Shown one piece after another: positions 49,198-59,588 of a stretch of DNA of 64,000 nt. A program made the translations under genes and the position numbers. The stretch comes from Pseudomonadota bacterium. GTDB lineage: Bacteria > Pseudomonadota > Gammaproteobacteria > Pseudomonadales > Oceanobacteraceae. Every line of letters begins with the position of its first letter. Position 1 is the first letter of the stretch. The notes beneath the pieces are model-generated. The model was not told the DNA's origin. It saw nothing but the letters and a program-made list of their open reading frames with translations, and searched no databases. The DNA is taken from assembly GCA_030145845.1 (NCBI GenBank), contig JAIXHJ010000015.1:47996-111995 (forward strand), written 5' to 3'.

Positions 49198-50340
49198 ATG
49201 GCCAGTAACCGGATGAGCCGCAAACTGATTAATATTTACCGCCTGGGCATCAAGGAGCTGTGGAGCCTGTGGCGCGACCCGGTGATGATGGTGCTGATCG
49301 TGTTCACCTTTACCTTCTCGGTGTATACCGCCGGCACCTCCATGCCCGACACCCTGAATAAAGCGCCGATTGCCATCGTCGACGAAGATGATTCACCGCT
49401 GTCGCAGCGGATTATTTCGGCCTTTTATCTGCCCTATTTTATGCCGCCGCAGATGATCTCCCTGCAGGAAATGGACAGTGGTATGGATGCCGGGCTGTAC
49501 ACCTTTGTCCTCAATATTCCGCCCAACCTGCAGCGCGATGTGCTGGCCGGACGTGATGCTGAAATCCAGCTCAACGTCGATGCTACCCGTATGAGCCAGG
49601 CCTTTACCGGCAGTGGCTATGTCCAGCAGATCATTCAGTCAGAAGTGAGTGAATTTCTGCAGCGTTACCGCAGCAATACCGAACTGCCGGTTAACCTGGC
49701 GGTGCGGGCACGCTTCAATCCGGCGCTGGATCAGTCGTGGTTCGGCAGCCTGATGCAGATTATTAATCAGATCACCATGGTGGCCATTATTCTCACCGGT
49801 GCGGCGCTGATCCGCGAACGCGAACACGGCACCATTGAACACTTATTGGTGATGCCGGTAACACCGGCCGAAATCATGGTCGCCAAAGTCTGGTCGATGG
49901 GACTGGTGGTACTGATTGCCGCGGCACTGTCACTCAACGGGATGGTGCGCGGCATACTTAATGTGCCGGTTGAAGGCTCACTGCCACTGTTTTTTGCCGG
50001 TGCCGCGCTGCATTTATTTGCCACCACGTCGATGGGTATTTTCATGGCCACGCTGGCGCGCTCCATGCCGCAGTTCGGACTGCTGATGGTGCTGGTAATG
50101 ATGCCGCTGCAGATGTTATCCGGTGCGACGACGCCACGCGAAAGCATGCCGGAATTTGTGCAGAATATTATGCTCATCGCCCCGACCACGCATTTCGTCG
50201 AAATGGGTCAGGCGATTCTGTACCGCAGCGCCGGCTTCGATGTGGTGTGGCCACAATTTCTGGCACTGGCCATTATTGGCAGCGTGTTATTTATTTACTC
50301 ACTGGAACGTTTCCGCAAAGCCATTATGCAGATGGCATAA
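49198..50340 (+). CDS. ABC-2 type permease (YhhJ-like)
   Basis: A 380-aa permease with one N-terminal TM (MMVLIVFTFTFSVYTAG), a periplasmic domain of about 130 residues, and five C-terminal TM helices with the ABC-2 pattern ALIREREHGTIEHLLVMPVTPAEIMVAKVW. It starts 1 base after the stop of the RbbA-like gene and is the second half of the membrane channel. A GC-rich hairpin follows the stop. Confidence 0.92.
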   Translation: MASNRMSRKLINIYRLGIKELWSLWRDPVMMVLIVFTFTFSVYTAGTSMPDTLNKAPIAIVDEDDSPLSQRIISAFYLPYFMPPQMISLQEMDSGMDAGLYTFVLNIPPNLQRDVLAGRDAEIQLNVDATRMSQAFTGSGYVQQIIQSEVSEFLQRYRSNTELPVNLAVRARFNPALDQSWFGSLMQIINQITMVAIILTGAALIREREHGTIEHLLVMPVTPAEIMVAKVWSMGLVVLIAAALSLNGMVRGILNVPVEGSLPLFFAGAALHLFATTSMGIFMATLARSMPQFGLLMVLVMMPLQMLSGATTPRESMPEFVQNIMLIAPTTHFVEMGQAILYRSAGFDVVWPQFLALAIIGSVLFIYSLERFRKAIMQMA

Positions 50341-50359
50341 GGCGGATCAGAAATCCGCC
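50341..50359. terminator. Short hairpin between convergent genes
   Basis: GGCGGAT / ATCCGCC is a 7-bp stem with a 5-base loop between the permease stop and the convergent rep stop. It has no T-run, so it is at most a weak bidirectional terminator. Confidence 0.4.
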
Positions 50360-52374
50360 AGCATGTTCTTCAGGCTGGACAGGGTTTCCTGGCCGCGCTG
50401 TTTCTGTTCTTCCGCCGAGGCTTCGGTTTTGCCTTCCCATTCAATATCGTCGGACGGTAATTCATCCAGAAAACGCGAATGGGTGGTGTCCATGGCTTCA
50501 CCGTACTGGCGGCGTTTGGCCGCGTAGGTGAGGGTTAACGTGCGCTTGGCGCGGGTAATGCCCACGTACATCAGGCGCCGTTCTTCTTCGATGGTGTCGG
50601 CCTCGATGCTGTTGCGGTGCGGCATCAGTTCTTCTTCCATGCCCATGATGTACACGTGCGGGAATTCCAGACCTTTGGAGGCGTGCAGTGTCATCAGCTG
50701 TACCTGATCGGATTCATCTTCCTGCTCCTGCTGTTCCATCATGTCGCGCAGAATCAGTTTGCTGACGGCATCTTCGATGGTGCATTCGTCACCCAGCTCA
50801 TCCGCTTTCTCAATCATTTTGTTGATGGAGTCGATCAGGAACCAGACGTTTTTCATGCGCCGCTCGGCCTGATTCGGACTGCCGGAGTTGGCCAGCAGAT
50901 AGCCTTCGTAATCGATATCGCTGACCATTTCCTTCACCGCTTCCACCGGATCATTGGTGTAGGCGTTGCGGGTGATGTTATCCATCCAGTGGCGGAAGCG
51001 GCGCAGGCGATCGAGAGCCTTCGGCATCAGCATGGTTTCCAGCCCCATTTCATCAATCGCCGACATCATTGAGCAGCCGCGCTTGGCGGAGTATTCGCCC
51101 AGTTTTTCAATGGTACTGGGGCCGATTTCACGCCGCGGCGTATTAATCACGCGCAGGAAGGCGGCATCGTCCGACGGGTTAATGATGAGCCGCAGATAGC
51201 CCATGATGTCTTTGATTTCATTACGGCCGAAAAACGACTGCCCGCCGCTGAGCTTGTACGGCACCTGATAGGCCTGCAGCTTCATTTCAATGGCGCGCGA
51301 CTGATGGTTGCCACGGTAGAGCACAGCAAAATCGCGGTAGCCGCAGCCATAACGCAGCCGGCGCTCGACGATCTCGGTGGCGATGCGCTCAGACTCCACT
51401 TCATCGTTGCGGCATTTAAGAATTTTAATCGGATCGCCGTAACCCATGTCCGACCAGAGTTTCTTCTCAAATTCGTGCGGGTTGTTATCGATGACCTTGT
51501 TGGCAGCGTTCAGGATCAGTCCGGTGGAGCGGTAGTTCTGCTCCAGCTTGACGATTTTCAGGGTCGGAAAATCCTTTTTCAGCAGCACCAGGTTTTCTGG
51601 TCTGGCACCACGCCAGGCATAAATTGACTGGTCATCGTCACCTACCACGGTAAGACCGGTGCGGTGCCCGACCAGCAGTTTCACCAGCTCGTACTGACTG
51701 GTGTTGGTGTCCTGATATTCGTCCACCAGCAGGTAGCGGATTTTCTTCTGCCAGCGCGTCAGCACCTCGGGGTTATCGCGGAACAGCACCGTCGGCACCA
51801 TGATCAGATCATCGAAATCCACCGCGTTGTAAGCTTTCAGCATGCGCTGGTAAACGATGTAGGTCTGGGCAATCAGCATTTCCTGCGGGCTGGCGGCCGT
51901 GGTCATGGCCTGATCCGGCGAAATCAGATCGTTCTTGAGGTTGGAGATGGCGTTCTGCACCATCTCAATCATATCGCCGTCGTCACCGTGCTCGCGGTGC
52001 ATCACATCGCGGATGATGCCTTTGCAGTCGTCCTGATCAAGAATGGAAAAACCGGCTTTGTATCCCGCCGCCGACAGCTCATGGCGGATGATGTTCAGCC
52101 CCAGGTTGTGGAAGGTCGATACCGTCAGCCCCTTGGCACCGCCTTTACCGGTCAGTGACATCACCCGTTCTTTCATTTCGCGGGCGGCTTTATTGGTGAA
52201 GGTCACCGCGGCAATGTGGTAGGACTTGATGCCACAGGCGTCGATCAGATAAGCAATCTTACGCGTGATCACCGAGGTTTTGCCCGAGCCCGCACCGGCC
52301 AGAACCAGCAAGGGTCCATCAATGTATTTGGCGGCTTCTTTCTGACGGGGGTTGAGCTGACTTAAATCGACCAC
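50347..52374 (-). CDS. rep: ATP-dependent DNA helicase Rep
   Basis: A 675-aa superfamily 1A 3'-5' helicase, the usual Rep length. Motifs: LNPRQKEAAKYIDGPLLVLAGAGSGKT (Q and I), VTFTNKAAREMKER (Ia), DEYQDTN (II), GDDDQSIYAWRGA (III), LEQNYRST (IV), TLHASKGLEF (V) and VGITRAKRTL (VI). Rep removes protein roadblocks at replication forks. The start is GTG at 52374 and gives the family N-terminus (VDLSQLNPRQ). Monocistronic and core-like. Confidence 0.95.
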   Translation of the reverse strand: MVDLSQLNPRQKEAAKYIDGPLLVLAGAGSGKTSVITRKIAYLIDACGIKSYHIAAVTFTNKAAREMKERVMSLTGKGGAKGLTVSTFHNLGLNIIRHELSAAGYKAGFSILDQDDCKGIIRDVMHREHGDDGDMIEMVQNAISNLKNDLISPDQAMTTAASPQEMLIAQTYIVYQRMLKAYNAVDFDDLIMVPTVLFRDNPEVLTRWQKKIRYLLVDEYQDTNTSQYELVKLLVGHRTGLTVVGDDDQSIYAWRGARPENLVLLKKDFPTLKIVKLEQNYRSTGLILNAANKVIDNNPHEFEKKLWSDMGYGDPIKILKCRNDEVESERIATEIVERRLRYGCGYRDFAVLYRGNHQSRAIEMKLQAYQVPYKLSGGQSFFGRNEIKDIMGYLRLIINPSDDAAFLRVINTPRREIGPSTIEKLGEYSAKRGCSMMSAIDEMGLETMLMPKALDRLRRFRHWMDNITRNAYTNDPVEAVKEMVSDIDYEGYLLANSGSPNQAERRMKNVWFLIDSINKMIEKADELGDECTIEDAVSKLILRDMMEQQEQEDESDQVQLMTLHASKGLEFPHVYIMGMEEELMPHRNSIEADTIEEERRLMYVGITRAKRTLTLTYAAKRRQYGEAMDTTHSRFLDELPSDDIEWEGKTEASAEEQKQRGQETLSSLKNMLADF

Positions 52375-52691
52375 GGGAGTCTCTGGCTGGCGTTGAATGG
52401 CCGGGCATTTTACCAGTTCAGGCCCGGCTTTGAATCATCCGCCGGCAGATCATTTTCCCCTGCTGACAAAGCCGTGCCGATCAGGATCCACTTTGGCATC
52501 TATGCACAAGACGTTGTCTTCGTTCAATTTTTTTCCGTACAGAGTAAAGACACAGCAGCCTTAATGTCATATATATAGATAAAGAATAAGAACAATGATG
52601 TTTATGATCAGCGCACAGCCACGACAGTGGCAGCTCCGTCTGGCGCCATTTACGGAATGGCATACACTCATCTGACTGAAGTCCGGATGTT
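52375..52691. other. Intergenic region, no gene seen
   Basis: 317 bases between divergent rep and the EAL-domain gene. An AT-rich stretch at about 52,556-52,605 could hold the promoter of the EAL gene. No reading frame with coding character or clear hairpin was found. Confidence 0.5.
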
Positions 52692-54347
52692 ATGGAATTC
52701 ACAGCAGAATCAGACCCGCTCAGACTTCTTGTACTGAGTACCAGCAGCCAGCAACTGCAGACCCTCCGCCACTGGCTGGCCCATTATCAGGAGCAACCGG
52801 CACCGGCGGCGACCTTTCTGCCGCTGGATCAGCAGGGTGACTGGCTCAGTCATCCGGCTCTCAGCCTCAGCGCCGATATCCGCAACCTCTGGCATGCCGC
52901 CGTCATTCTGGTGGACGACCTGTGTGAACAGCGCTGTCGCCTGATCGGCCGTCTGCAGCAACACATTCCGACGCTGCTGATCAGCTCTGCCGGCCACCGC
53001 GACTGCCTGCCCGCCCCGTTCCACTGGCTCGGTCTGGACAGCATCAGCCGCCAGCAGCTGTTCCGCGGTCTCCGGCCACTGCTGCTGTGTGGCCGCCGCG
53101 ATCTGCCGGCGCCTCTCAGCCGGCATGAATTTTTTGCCCGTCTGCGCCAGCGTCTGCAGGCGGAAAGCCAGCCCCTGTATCTGCAGATTGCCCAGAGCCG
53201 CTGGCTGCGTGACCATCAGGCCGCTCCGTCGTGGCACAATCAGCAACATATGCAGCAGGAATTTGAACGCGCCGTCAGCCTGCACGCTCCCGCCGATGCC
53301 CTGCTCGGACAATTGCTGGATAACCAGCTGGTGATCGTCAGCCGTGATCCCGATGCCCTGCGTTCCGACTGGCTGCCCCAGCAGCCGCTGGACGACCTGC
53401 GACCCTGGGTGGCCTGCCACAGTTCAGCGCTCAGCATCTCAACTTTCGACGACCTCAGTGCCGTACTGCTGGAGAGTGTGCAGCAGATTGCCCGTGAACG
53501 CCTGTGTGATGAAACCCAGCTCAGCCATCATCAGCCGCAACAGAGTCTGAGCCTGTTTGATGGTCTGCATCTGGCGCTGCAGCGGGAGGAGTTTTACCTC
53601 GAGTATCAGCCCCAGTTCGACAGCCGCAGCGGTGCCTGGACCGGTGCGGAAGCCCTGATGCGCTGGCGCCATCCGCTGCTCGGCATCGTCCCCCCCACGG
53701 TGTTTATCCGTGAAGCGGAAGCGGCCGGGCTGATCCGGGCCCTCGGCCAGTGGGCGCTGCGTGAAAGTGCCGGCGCCTGGCAGCGCCTGCGGCGCGCAAC
53801 CGGCCAGAGTATCCGTCTGGCAGTGAATGTTTCCTTTCCCGAAATTGCCGACCCCGGTTATGCCGGGCAGGTGCTGAACCTGCTGGCAGACAGCGCTATG
53901 CCGGCCCACTGCCTGGAACTGGAACTGACCGAAACCGCCATCATGCATGATCCGGAAGTGTCGCTGCTGAACCTGCGTCAGCTGAAAGCCGCCGGCATTC
54001 ATATCGTGCTGGACGATTTCGGTACCGGCTTTTCTTCCCTGTCCCACCTGAGTGATCTGCCCCTGACCGGCATCAAGCTCGACCGCGCCTTTGTATCAGC
54101 GCTGCCGGCCAACGGACCTCAGGCGCATATTGTCACCAGTATGCTGGAGCTGGCGCAGCGGCTGGAGCTGGAAACCACGGCGGAAGGCGTGGAAGAAAGT
54201 GCCGGGCTGGAAGTGCTGCGCCGTCTTGGCTGTGACCGTATTCAGGGCTACCTCTGTTCGCGCCCGCTGGCGCTGGATGAACTGATCCGTCAGGCCGGCG
54301 CCGGTTTCCCGGCCGCCGGTGACTTTGCCCAGGGCAGGTTGTTCTGA
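52692..54347 (+). CDS. EAL-domain cyclic-di-GMP phosphodiesterase
   Basis: A 551-aa cytoplasmic protein. Residues 1-285 are a helical N-terminal region I cannot assign (possibly a receiver-like and a degenerate GGDEF-like part). The EAL domain spans about 290-540 with all catalytic elements: YQPQFD, EALMRW, NVSF, ELTETAI, DDFGTGFSSLSHL, IKLDRAFV, AEGVEE and QGYLCSRPL. It should hydrolyse c-di-GMP. It stands alone, convergent with comM, and has no TM segments. Confidence 0.9.
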   Translation: MEFTAESDPLRLLVLSTSSQQLQTLRHWLAHYQEQPAPAATFLPLDQQGDWLSHPALSLSADIRNLWHAAVILVDDLCEQRCRLIGRLQQHIPTLLISSAGHRDCLPAPFHWLGLDSISRQQLFRGLRPLLLCGRRDLPAPLSRHEFFARLRQRLQAESQPLYLQIAQSRWLRDHQAAPSWHNQQHMQQEFERAVSLHAPADALLGQLLDNQLVIVSRDPDALRSDWLPQQPLDDLRPWVACHSSALSISTFDDLSAVLLESVQQIARERLCDETQLSHHQPQQSLSLFDGLHLALQREEFYLEYQPQFDSRSGAWTGAEALMRWRHPLLGIVPPTVFIREAEAAGLIRALGQWALRESAGAWQRLRRATGQSIRLAVNVSFPEIADPGYAGQVLNLLADSAMPAHCLELELTETAIMHDPEVSLLNLRQLKAAGIHIVLDDFGTGFSSLSHLSDLPLTGIKLDRAFVSALPANGPQAHIVTSMLELAQRLELETTAEGVEESAGLEVLRRLGCDRIQGYLCSRPLALDELIRQAGAGFPAAGDFAQGRLF

Positions 54348-54348
54348 T

Positions 54349-55866
54349 TCACGGCTGCTGCCGGTACCGGTCAAGGCTGCGGTAGCCCAGCGCTTCCATC
54401 AGGTGGGTGCGGTCAATCTGCTCCACGTCATCCAGATCGGCAATGGTACGGGCGATTTTCAACAGCCGGTGAAAACCGCGCGCCGACAGCTGCAGACGGT
54501 CGATGGTGCTCAGCAACCAGTCCTGATCGTCCGCCCGCAGGCGGCACATATCATCGCGCTGCTGACCAGCCAGGGCGGCATTGATACAGCCCTGACGGCT
54601 GAGCTGACGGGCGCGGGCCGCCATCACCCGCGTCTGTACGGCGGCCGTGCTTTCTCCCGGCGGCGCCTGTTGCAGCAGCGAGGGTGACAACGGCGGGACT
54701 TCCACATGCAGATCAATGCGGTCGAGCAGCGGCCCGGAAGTCTGTCCCTGATAGCGGCGGATCTGTTCTGCCGTACAGCGGCAGCGGCCGGACGGATCAC
54801 CGAAATAGCCACACGGGCAGGGATTCATCGCGGCAATCAGCTGAAACTGCGCCGGATAGGTGATGGAACGGCTGGCGCGGCTGATGACAATTTTCCCGCT
54901 TTCCAGCGGCTCGCGCAGCACATCCAGCACCTTACGGCTGAATTCCGGCAGCTCATCGAGAAACAGCACGCCACCATGGGCGAGGGAAATTTCCCCCGGT
55001 CTGGGCGAGGCTCCGCCCCCCACCAGCGCCACGCCGGAGGCGGTATGATGCGGCGCCCGGAACGGCCGCTGACGCCAGCGGCTCTGCCACTCGGCGGCCT
55101 GATTACTGATGGAATACACCGACGCAGACACCAGCGCTTCGTCTTCTTCCATTGGCGGCAGAATACCCGGCAGCCGGCTGGCCAGCATGGTTTTGCCGGT
55201 ACCGGGCGGGCCGATAAACAACAGGTTATGCCCCCCGGCCGCGGCGATTTCCAGCGCCCGGCGGGCCTGAATCTGTCCGCGCACATCCTGCAGATCGGCA
55301 CCAGAGGGCGCTGCCGGTGCTGCCACCGCAGCGGTATGGATGGCCGGCAGACTCTGCTGCCCGTGCAGATAGGCGGTGACATCCAGCAGGCGTTCCGCGC
55401 TGCGGCAGTCCGCGCCGGAACACAGGGACGCTTCGGCGGCATTAAGCTGCGGCATCACCAGCACCCGCTGATCGGCGGCGCAGCGCAGGGCACAGGGCAG
55501 CACACCGGGCACCGGCTGCAGCTCGCCCCCCAGGGTGAGTTCACCAATAAATTCATGGCCCTCCAGGGCACTGGCCGGAATCTGCCCCGAGGCTGCCAGA
55601 ATACCCAGCGCAATGGCGAGGTCGTAGCGGCCGCCTTCTTTCGGCAGATCGGCCGGGGCCAGATTGATGGTGATACGTTTGGCGGGAAATTCAAAACCGC
55701 TGTTGAGCAGGGCACTGCGTACCCGGTCTTTGCTCTCTTTCACGGCGGTTTCCGGCAAACCGACCAGACTCATGGACGGCAGACCAGACGATAAATGTAC
55801 TTCGGCGATCACCGGCGGCGCATCAATTCCCAGCTGCGCGCGGGTGTATACACGGGCTAATGACAT
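54349..55866 (-). CDS. comM: YifB/ComM family Mg-chelatase-like AAA ATPase
   Basis: A 505-aa protein from ATG 55866 (MSLARVYTRAQLGIDAPP, the family N-terminus). The N-terminal Lon-like fold has VGLPETAVKESKDRVRSAL. The AAA core has Walker A GPPGTGKTMLASRLPGILP and Walker B LFLDELPEF. The C-terminal domain carries CPCGYFGDPSGRCRC. ComM is a hexameric helicase that promotes branch migration during natural transformation. Its presence is compatible with competence but is not proof. Intact. Confidence 0.93.
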   Translation of the reverse strand: MSLARVYTRAQLGIDAPPVIAEVHLSSGLPSMSLVGLPETAVKESKDRVRSALLNSGFEFPAKRITINLAPADLPKEGGRYDLAIALGILAASGQIPASALEGHEFIGELTLGGELQPVPGVLPCALRCAADQRVLVMPQLNAAEASLCSGADCRSAERLLDVTAYLHGQQSLPAIHTAAVAAPAAPSGADLQDVRGQIQARRALEIAAAGGHNLLFIGPPGTGKTMLASRLPGILPPMEEDEALVSASVYSISNQAAEWQSRWRQRPFRAPHHTASGVALVGGGASPRPGEISLAHGGVLFLDELPEFSRKVLDVLREPLESGKIVISRASRSITYPAQFQLIAAMNPCPCGYFGDPSGRCRCTAEQIRRYQGQTSGPLLDRIDLHVEVPPLSPSLLQQAPPGESTAAVQTRVMAARARQLSRQGCINAALAGQQRDDMCRLRADDQDWLLSTIDRLQLSARGFHRLLKIARTIADLDDVEQIDRTHLMEALGYRSLDRYRQQP

Positions 55867-56056
55867 CAGCAATCCCTGCTTGATCAGTCTCAACCGCAGG
55901 TTAAAACATCGCCGGATTGAACTCCAGCCCGTCCAGTCCGGCCGCTGAGTGTGAATTTCCGGTGACAGTCGGCAAATTTACACAGGGATTCATCTCATTA
56001 CTGGCCCAACTGGTTAAACTTAATGCTTCATCCGACTGACTGACCGGTACCCTGTT

Positions 56057-58840
56057 ATGTTCCTGACTGATATCCGCAAGCTCTTCGTGCTGATTCTGGC
56101 GTCCTCTGTACTGATCACATCCTGTGGTGGCGGTGGCAGCAGTTCCGGGGATACGGTTGTCGATGATGGTTCTGGCAATGTCATCTGTAACGCACTGGCC
56201 TCATCGGTGTTATCCGCCGGTAACAGCAGCCGAACCTCCCCCTCAGAAACCACCGCAACAACCGGTTATAGCTTATCGGGTCGGCTGAGCATTGCTGCCA
56301 GTGTGGCCGTGGATTCTGACGTGAACGATATCTACGCCGACTACACCAGTAATGATTCTCCGGTGTTATGTCAGGTCGTCAGCAATACTGCGACTGTGCA
56401 GGGCTTTGCCTCTGCCGAAGCAACCGGTGGTACCATCAGTGGTTACCCGTCACTGGAACGCTTTGCCACCACTCCTGATGAAGATGACTGGTATGGAATT
56501 ACCCTGCAGGCCGGTCAGTCAGTCAAGCTGCAGGTGGTTGATTATGCAACTCCGGACACTCAGGCCGGCGACAGCTACAGCGGCGACCTCGATCTGTACC
56601 TCTACGCTGCCGGTGACACATCAACGGTGGTCGACTATTCCAACAGCCTGTCTGAATTTGAATCGGTTTCGGTCAGCCGCAGCGGCAGTTATCTGATCAA
56701 TGTGAATGCTTTCCGCGGCATTTCCAAATACGTTCTGCAGTTTACCCCGGCCACCTCATCTGAGATCGCGGTTCAGCCCATGGATGATTTCGTAGCCAAC
56801 CAGATGATTGTCAAAACAGCAGACAGCACCACCAGTGCCAGCGCTATGATGACCAGCGCCGGTATCCAGGCCAGTGTCAGTAAAGTAAAACAGACTGCAC
56901 CAGACCGCCCGGCCCTGATGTCTGTCAGCCGCAGCGACGCCCAACTGCAGGCGCTGGCCGGCGGTAGCAGCACAGACCCATTGCGGGCGTTCAGTGAAAC
57001 CATGTACGACAAACGGCAGACGCTGATTGATATCAAAACCATGGCACAGCAGGCCGGGGTGGAATACGCCGAGCCTAACTATATCCGTCAGCCACTGGCA
57101 ACGCCGGATGACACTGACTACAGCTACCAGTGGCACTACCCGCAGATCAATCTGCCGCAGGCCTGGAATATCACCACCGGCACCCCGGACTCAGGCAATG
57201 TGATCGTTGCCGTCATTGATACCGGGGTATATCTGGCTCACCCCGATCTGGACGATAAAATTTCCGCCGACGGCGGCTACGATTTTATTTCCGCCACCAG
57301 CATCGCCAACGATGGTGATGGAATCGACAGCAACCCGGATGACCCGGGCGACAGTATTTACCTCAGCCAAAGCACCTGGCATGGCACCCATGTGGCCGGC
57401 ACCGTTGGTGCTGAATCCGATAATGGCTCTGGTGTTGCCGGAGTCAGCTGGGGCGCGAAAATTATGCCGCTGCGCGCACTGGGCGTCGGTGGCGGTACCA
57501 GCTATGACATCATGCAGGCGCTGTACTACGCTGCCGGTCTGGCCAATGACAGTGGCACTACCCCATCTCAGAAAGCCGATATTATTAACCTGAGTCTGGG
57601 TGGTGACTCATACAGCAGTTCAGAACAGGCGGCTTACACCGCTGCCCGCAATGCCGGGGTGATTATTGTCGCCGCCGCCGGTAACGCCTCAACCGCCACG
57701 CTTTATTACCCGGCTTCCTACGATGGCGTTATTTCTGTCAGTGCCACCGACTACAACGATGAACTGACCAGCTACTCCAACTATGGCAGCAAAATTGATA
57801 TTGCGGCGCCGGGCGGTGCCACCGGCGCCGACGACAATGACGACGGTTATCCGGACGGGATTTACAGCACCTACGTCAGTGTGAATAACGCCTCCAACAC
57901 CCGCTCCGCCTCTTATCAGTGGCTGCAGGGCACCTCCATGGCCAGCCCTCATGTCGCTGGAGTGCTGGCGCTGATGAAAGCGGTTTATCCAGCTCTTACT
58001 CCTGATCAGGTCGATGCTCTGATCAGCAGCTGCAGCATTACCAGTAAAGCCGGTGACAGCAGCTGTGCCCGGGATAACCAGCTGGGTTATGGCCGCATTG
58101 ATGCGTATGCTGCCGTCAGTGAAGCCTATTCGCTGGCCAACGGCGGCAGCCTGCCGGACCCGGTGGTACTGGAATCCGCCCCATCTACCCTGTCCTTCGC
58201 TGCAGCCGGCAGTCTGGATTTTGTGATCAGCAATTCCGGCGGCGAGGGTGACAGCGGCACCACGCCATCCATTACCTCCGTGGTGGCTGACGATGACTGG
58301 CTGACCATTGCCGAAGCCGGCGTCGACGCATACGGCTTCGGCACCTACACCGCGACCGTCAGCCGCGACGCTCTCAATGACGGCTATTACAGCACCACGG
58401 TCACGGCCACCACAGCCGCTGGCGAGACACTGGAAATCCCGGCGTATATGACCGTCGGCACGGTATCCAGTGACGGCGAAATGACCCAGCAGTACGTTCT
58501 GCTGCTGGACAGTTCGGGCAATGAGGTTGCCACCGCCTATGCAGAAGAGAACGGCAGCTACAGTTTCACTGAGGTGGAAGCCGGTACCTATTATCTGACT
58601 GCCGGCTCGGATATCGATGTCGATCTGATTATCTGTCAGAGCGGTGAAACCTGTGGTGACTACCCGACGCTGAACAGCGCCGAGGCGATTACGGTCAACT
58701 CAGATATCAGCGGTCTGGACTTTCAGGTGTCGGTGATTTCATCGCAGAGCAGCAGCACGGAGGTCGCCAGCACAGCAGGCGGTGAGGAGCGGACAGAAAA
58801 ACGTTCGCCGCCGGCCGCTGCCCGCAGCAGTGCGCAGTAG
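56057..58840 (+). CDS. Large S8 (subtilisin-like) peptidase, lipoprotein
   Basis: A 927-aa protein. The N-terminal lipobox LITSC is followed by a Gly/Ser stretch, so it is lipid-anchored. Residues about 70-235 include a PPC-like beta domain (FATTPDEDDWYGITLQAGQ). A propeptide-like part follows (about 240-345), then the subtilase domain (about 355-690) with VAVIDTGVYLAHPDL (Asp), TWHGTHVAGTVGAES (His), AAAGNAS (oxyanion Asn) and GTSMASPHVAGVLAL (Ser). C-terminal Ig-like/carboxypeptidase-regulatory-like repeats (700-900) and a basic tail close it. It is an extracellular or surface protease. No pairing with the smaller subtilase at 28363 is apparent. Confidence 0.92.
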   Translation: MFLTDIRKLFVLILASSVLITSCGGGGSSSGDTVVDDGSGNVICNALASSVLSAGNSSRTSPSETTATTGYSLSGRLSIAASVAVDSDVNDIYADYTSNDSPVLCQVVSNTATVQGFASAEATGGTISGYPSLERFATTPDEDDWYGITLQAGQSVKLQVVDYATPDTQAGDSYSGDLDLYLYAAGDTSTVVDYSNSLSEFESVSVSRSGSYLINVNAFRGISKYVLQFTPATSSEIAVQPMDDFVANQMIVKTADSTTSASAMMTSAGIQASVSKVKQTAPDRPALMSVSRSDAQLQALAGGSSTDPLRAFSETMYDKRQTLIDIKTMAQQAGVEYAEPNYIRQPLATPDDTDYSYQWHYPQINLPQAWNITTGTPDSGNVIVAVIDTGVYLAHPDLDDKISADGGYDFISATSIANDGDGIDSNPDDPGDSIYLSQSTWHGTHVAGTVGAESDNGSGVAGVSWGAKIMPLRALGVGGGTSYDIMQALYYAAGLANDSGTTPSQKADIINLSLGGDSYSSSEQAAYTAARNAGVIIVAAAGNASTATLYYPASYDGVISVSATDYNDELTSYSNYGSKIDIAAPGGATGADDNDDGYPDGIYSTYVSVNNASNTRSASYQWLQGTSMASPHVAGVLALMKAVYPALTPDQVDALISSCSITSKAGDSSCARDNQLGYGRIDAYAAVSEAYSLANGGSLPDPVVLESAPSTLSFAAAGSLDFVISNSGGEGDSGTTPSITSVVADDDWLTIAEAGVDAYGFGTYTATVSRDALNDGYYSTTVTATTAAGETLEIPAYMTVGTVSSDGEMTQQYVLLLDSSGNEVATAYAEENGSYSFTEVEAGTYYLTAGSDIDVDLIICQSGETCGDYPTLNSAEAITVNSDISGLDFQVSVISSQSSSTEVASTAGGEERTEKRSPPAAARSSAQ

Positions 58841-58873
58841 CGGCTCAGCAGCCCCGCAGGCGTAAACGCGTGC

Positions 58874-59491
58874 TTACTCCTGCGTCAGCGCTTCAATAAG
58901 CGGCACCATACGGGCCGCGTTATGCGGTGGTTCAATATAGCCACGGTATTCGCCGTGCTTACTGATGATGGCCAGATTGGCACTGTGATCCATCAGGTAA
59001 CCATTGCCTTCACCGCGGTCAACCCGCTGATAAATGGCGTTCAGTTCAGCGGCCAGCGTCTGCAATGACTGCGGGTTGCCGGTCAGCGCCATAAAATCTT
59101 TGCTGAAATACCCCATATAGGGCGCCATCACGTCCGGCGTATCCCGCTGCGGATCAATGGACACCAGCACCACCTGCCACTGTTCCTGCAGTGCCGGCGG
59201 CAGCTGTTTCCAGGTCCGGCTCAGGTCCATCAGGGTGGTCGGACAGATATCCGGGCAGTAGGTGTAGCCGAAGAACATCATCAGGTTGCGGCCACGCAGA
59301 TCTTCGCCGGTCACAGTATCGCCATGCTGATCGACAAAGTGATACGGGCTGACGCTCAGCGGCTGTGGAAAAATCACCACGCCCGGCTGCTGCAGTGCCG
59401 TCTCCCGGGCAGAAGGCCAGTGTGCCGTCGTTACACCGGCGATGGCTGCCAGTATAAGAATCAGAAAAAGTCCTGCTGCACCCAGTTTCAT
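58874..59491 (-). CDS. SCO1/SenC family copper chaperone
   Basis: A 205-aa protein with an N-terminal anchor (residues 6-22) and a thioredoxin-like Sco domain. Copper ligands are the CxxxC in YTYCPDICPTT and the distal His in LMDHSANLAII. Sco proteins load or reduce the CuA site of cytochrome oxidase. No cox genes are adjacent. The SCO domain begins with PYHFVDQHGDTVTGEDLRG. A link to the copper operon upstream is by function only. Confidence 0.92.
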   Translation of the reverse strand: MKLGAAGLFLILILAAIAGVTTAHWPSARETALQQPGVVIFPQPLSVSPYHFVDQHGDTVTGEDLRGRNLMMFFGYTYCPDICPTTLMDLSRTWKQLPPALQEQWQVVLVSIDPQRDTPDVMAPYMGYFSKDFMALTGNPQSLQTLAAELNAIYQRVDRGEGNGYLMDHSANLAIISKHGEYRGYIEPPHNAARMVPLIEALTQE

Positions 59492-59588
59492 GCTGTTGTC
59501 TCCTGCCCGGTTAACTGCAGCGCAGTATATCAGGAGTCTGTACTGTGCGACTGAGACACCCGGTCGCAGCCGTACAGTCCCGGCAGCA

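Noticed and set aside
54706..55794. Long plus-strand frame of 362 codons opposite comM
   Set aside because: High GC makes long shadow frames. The translation has no family features, whereas the minus-strand comM motifs are unambiguous.
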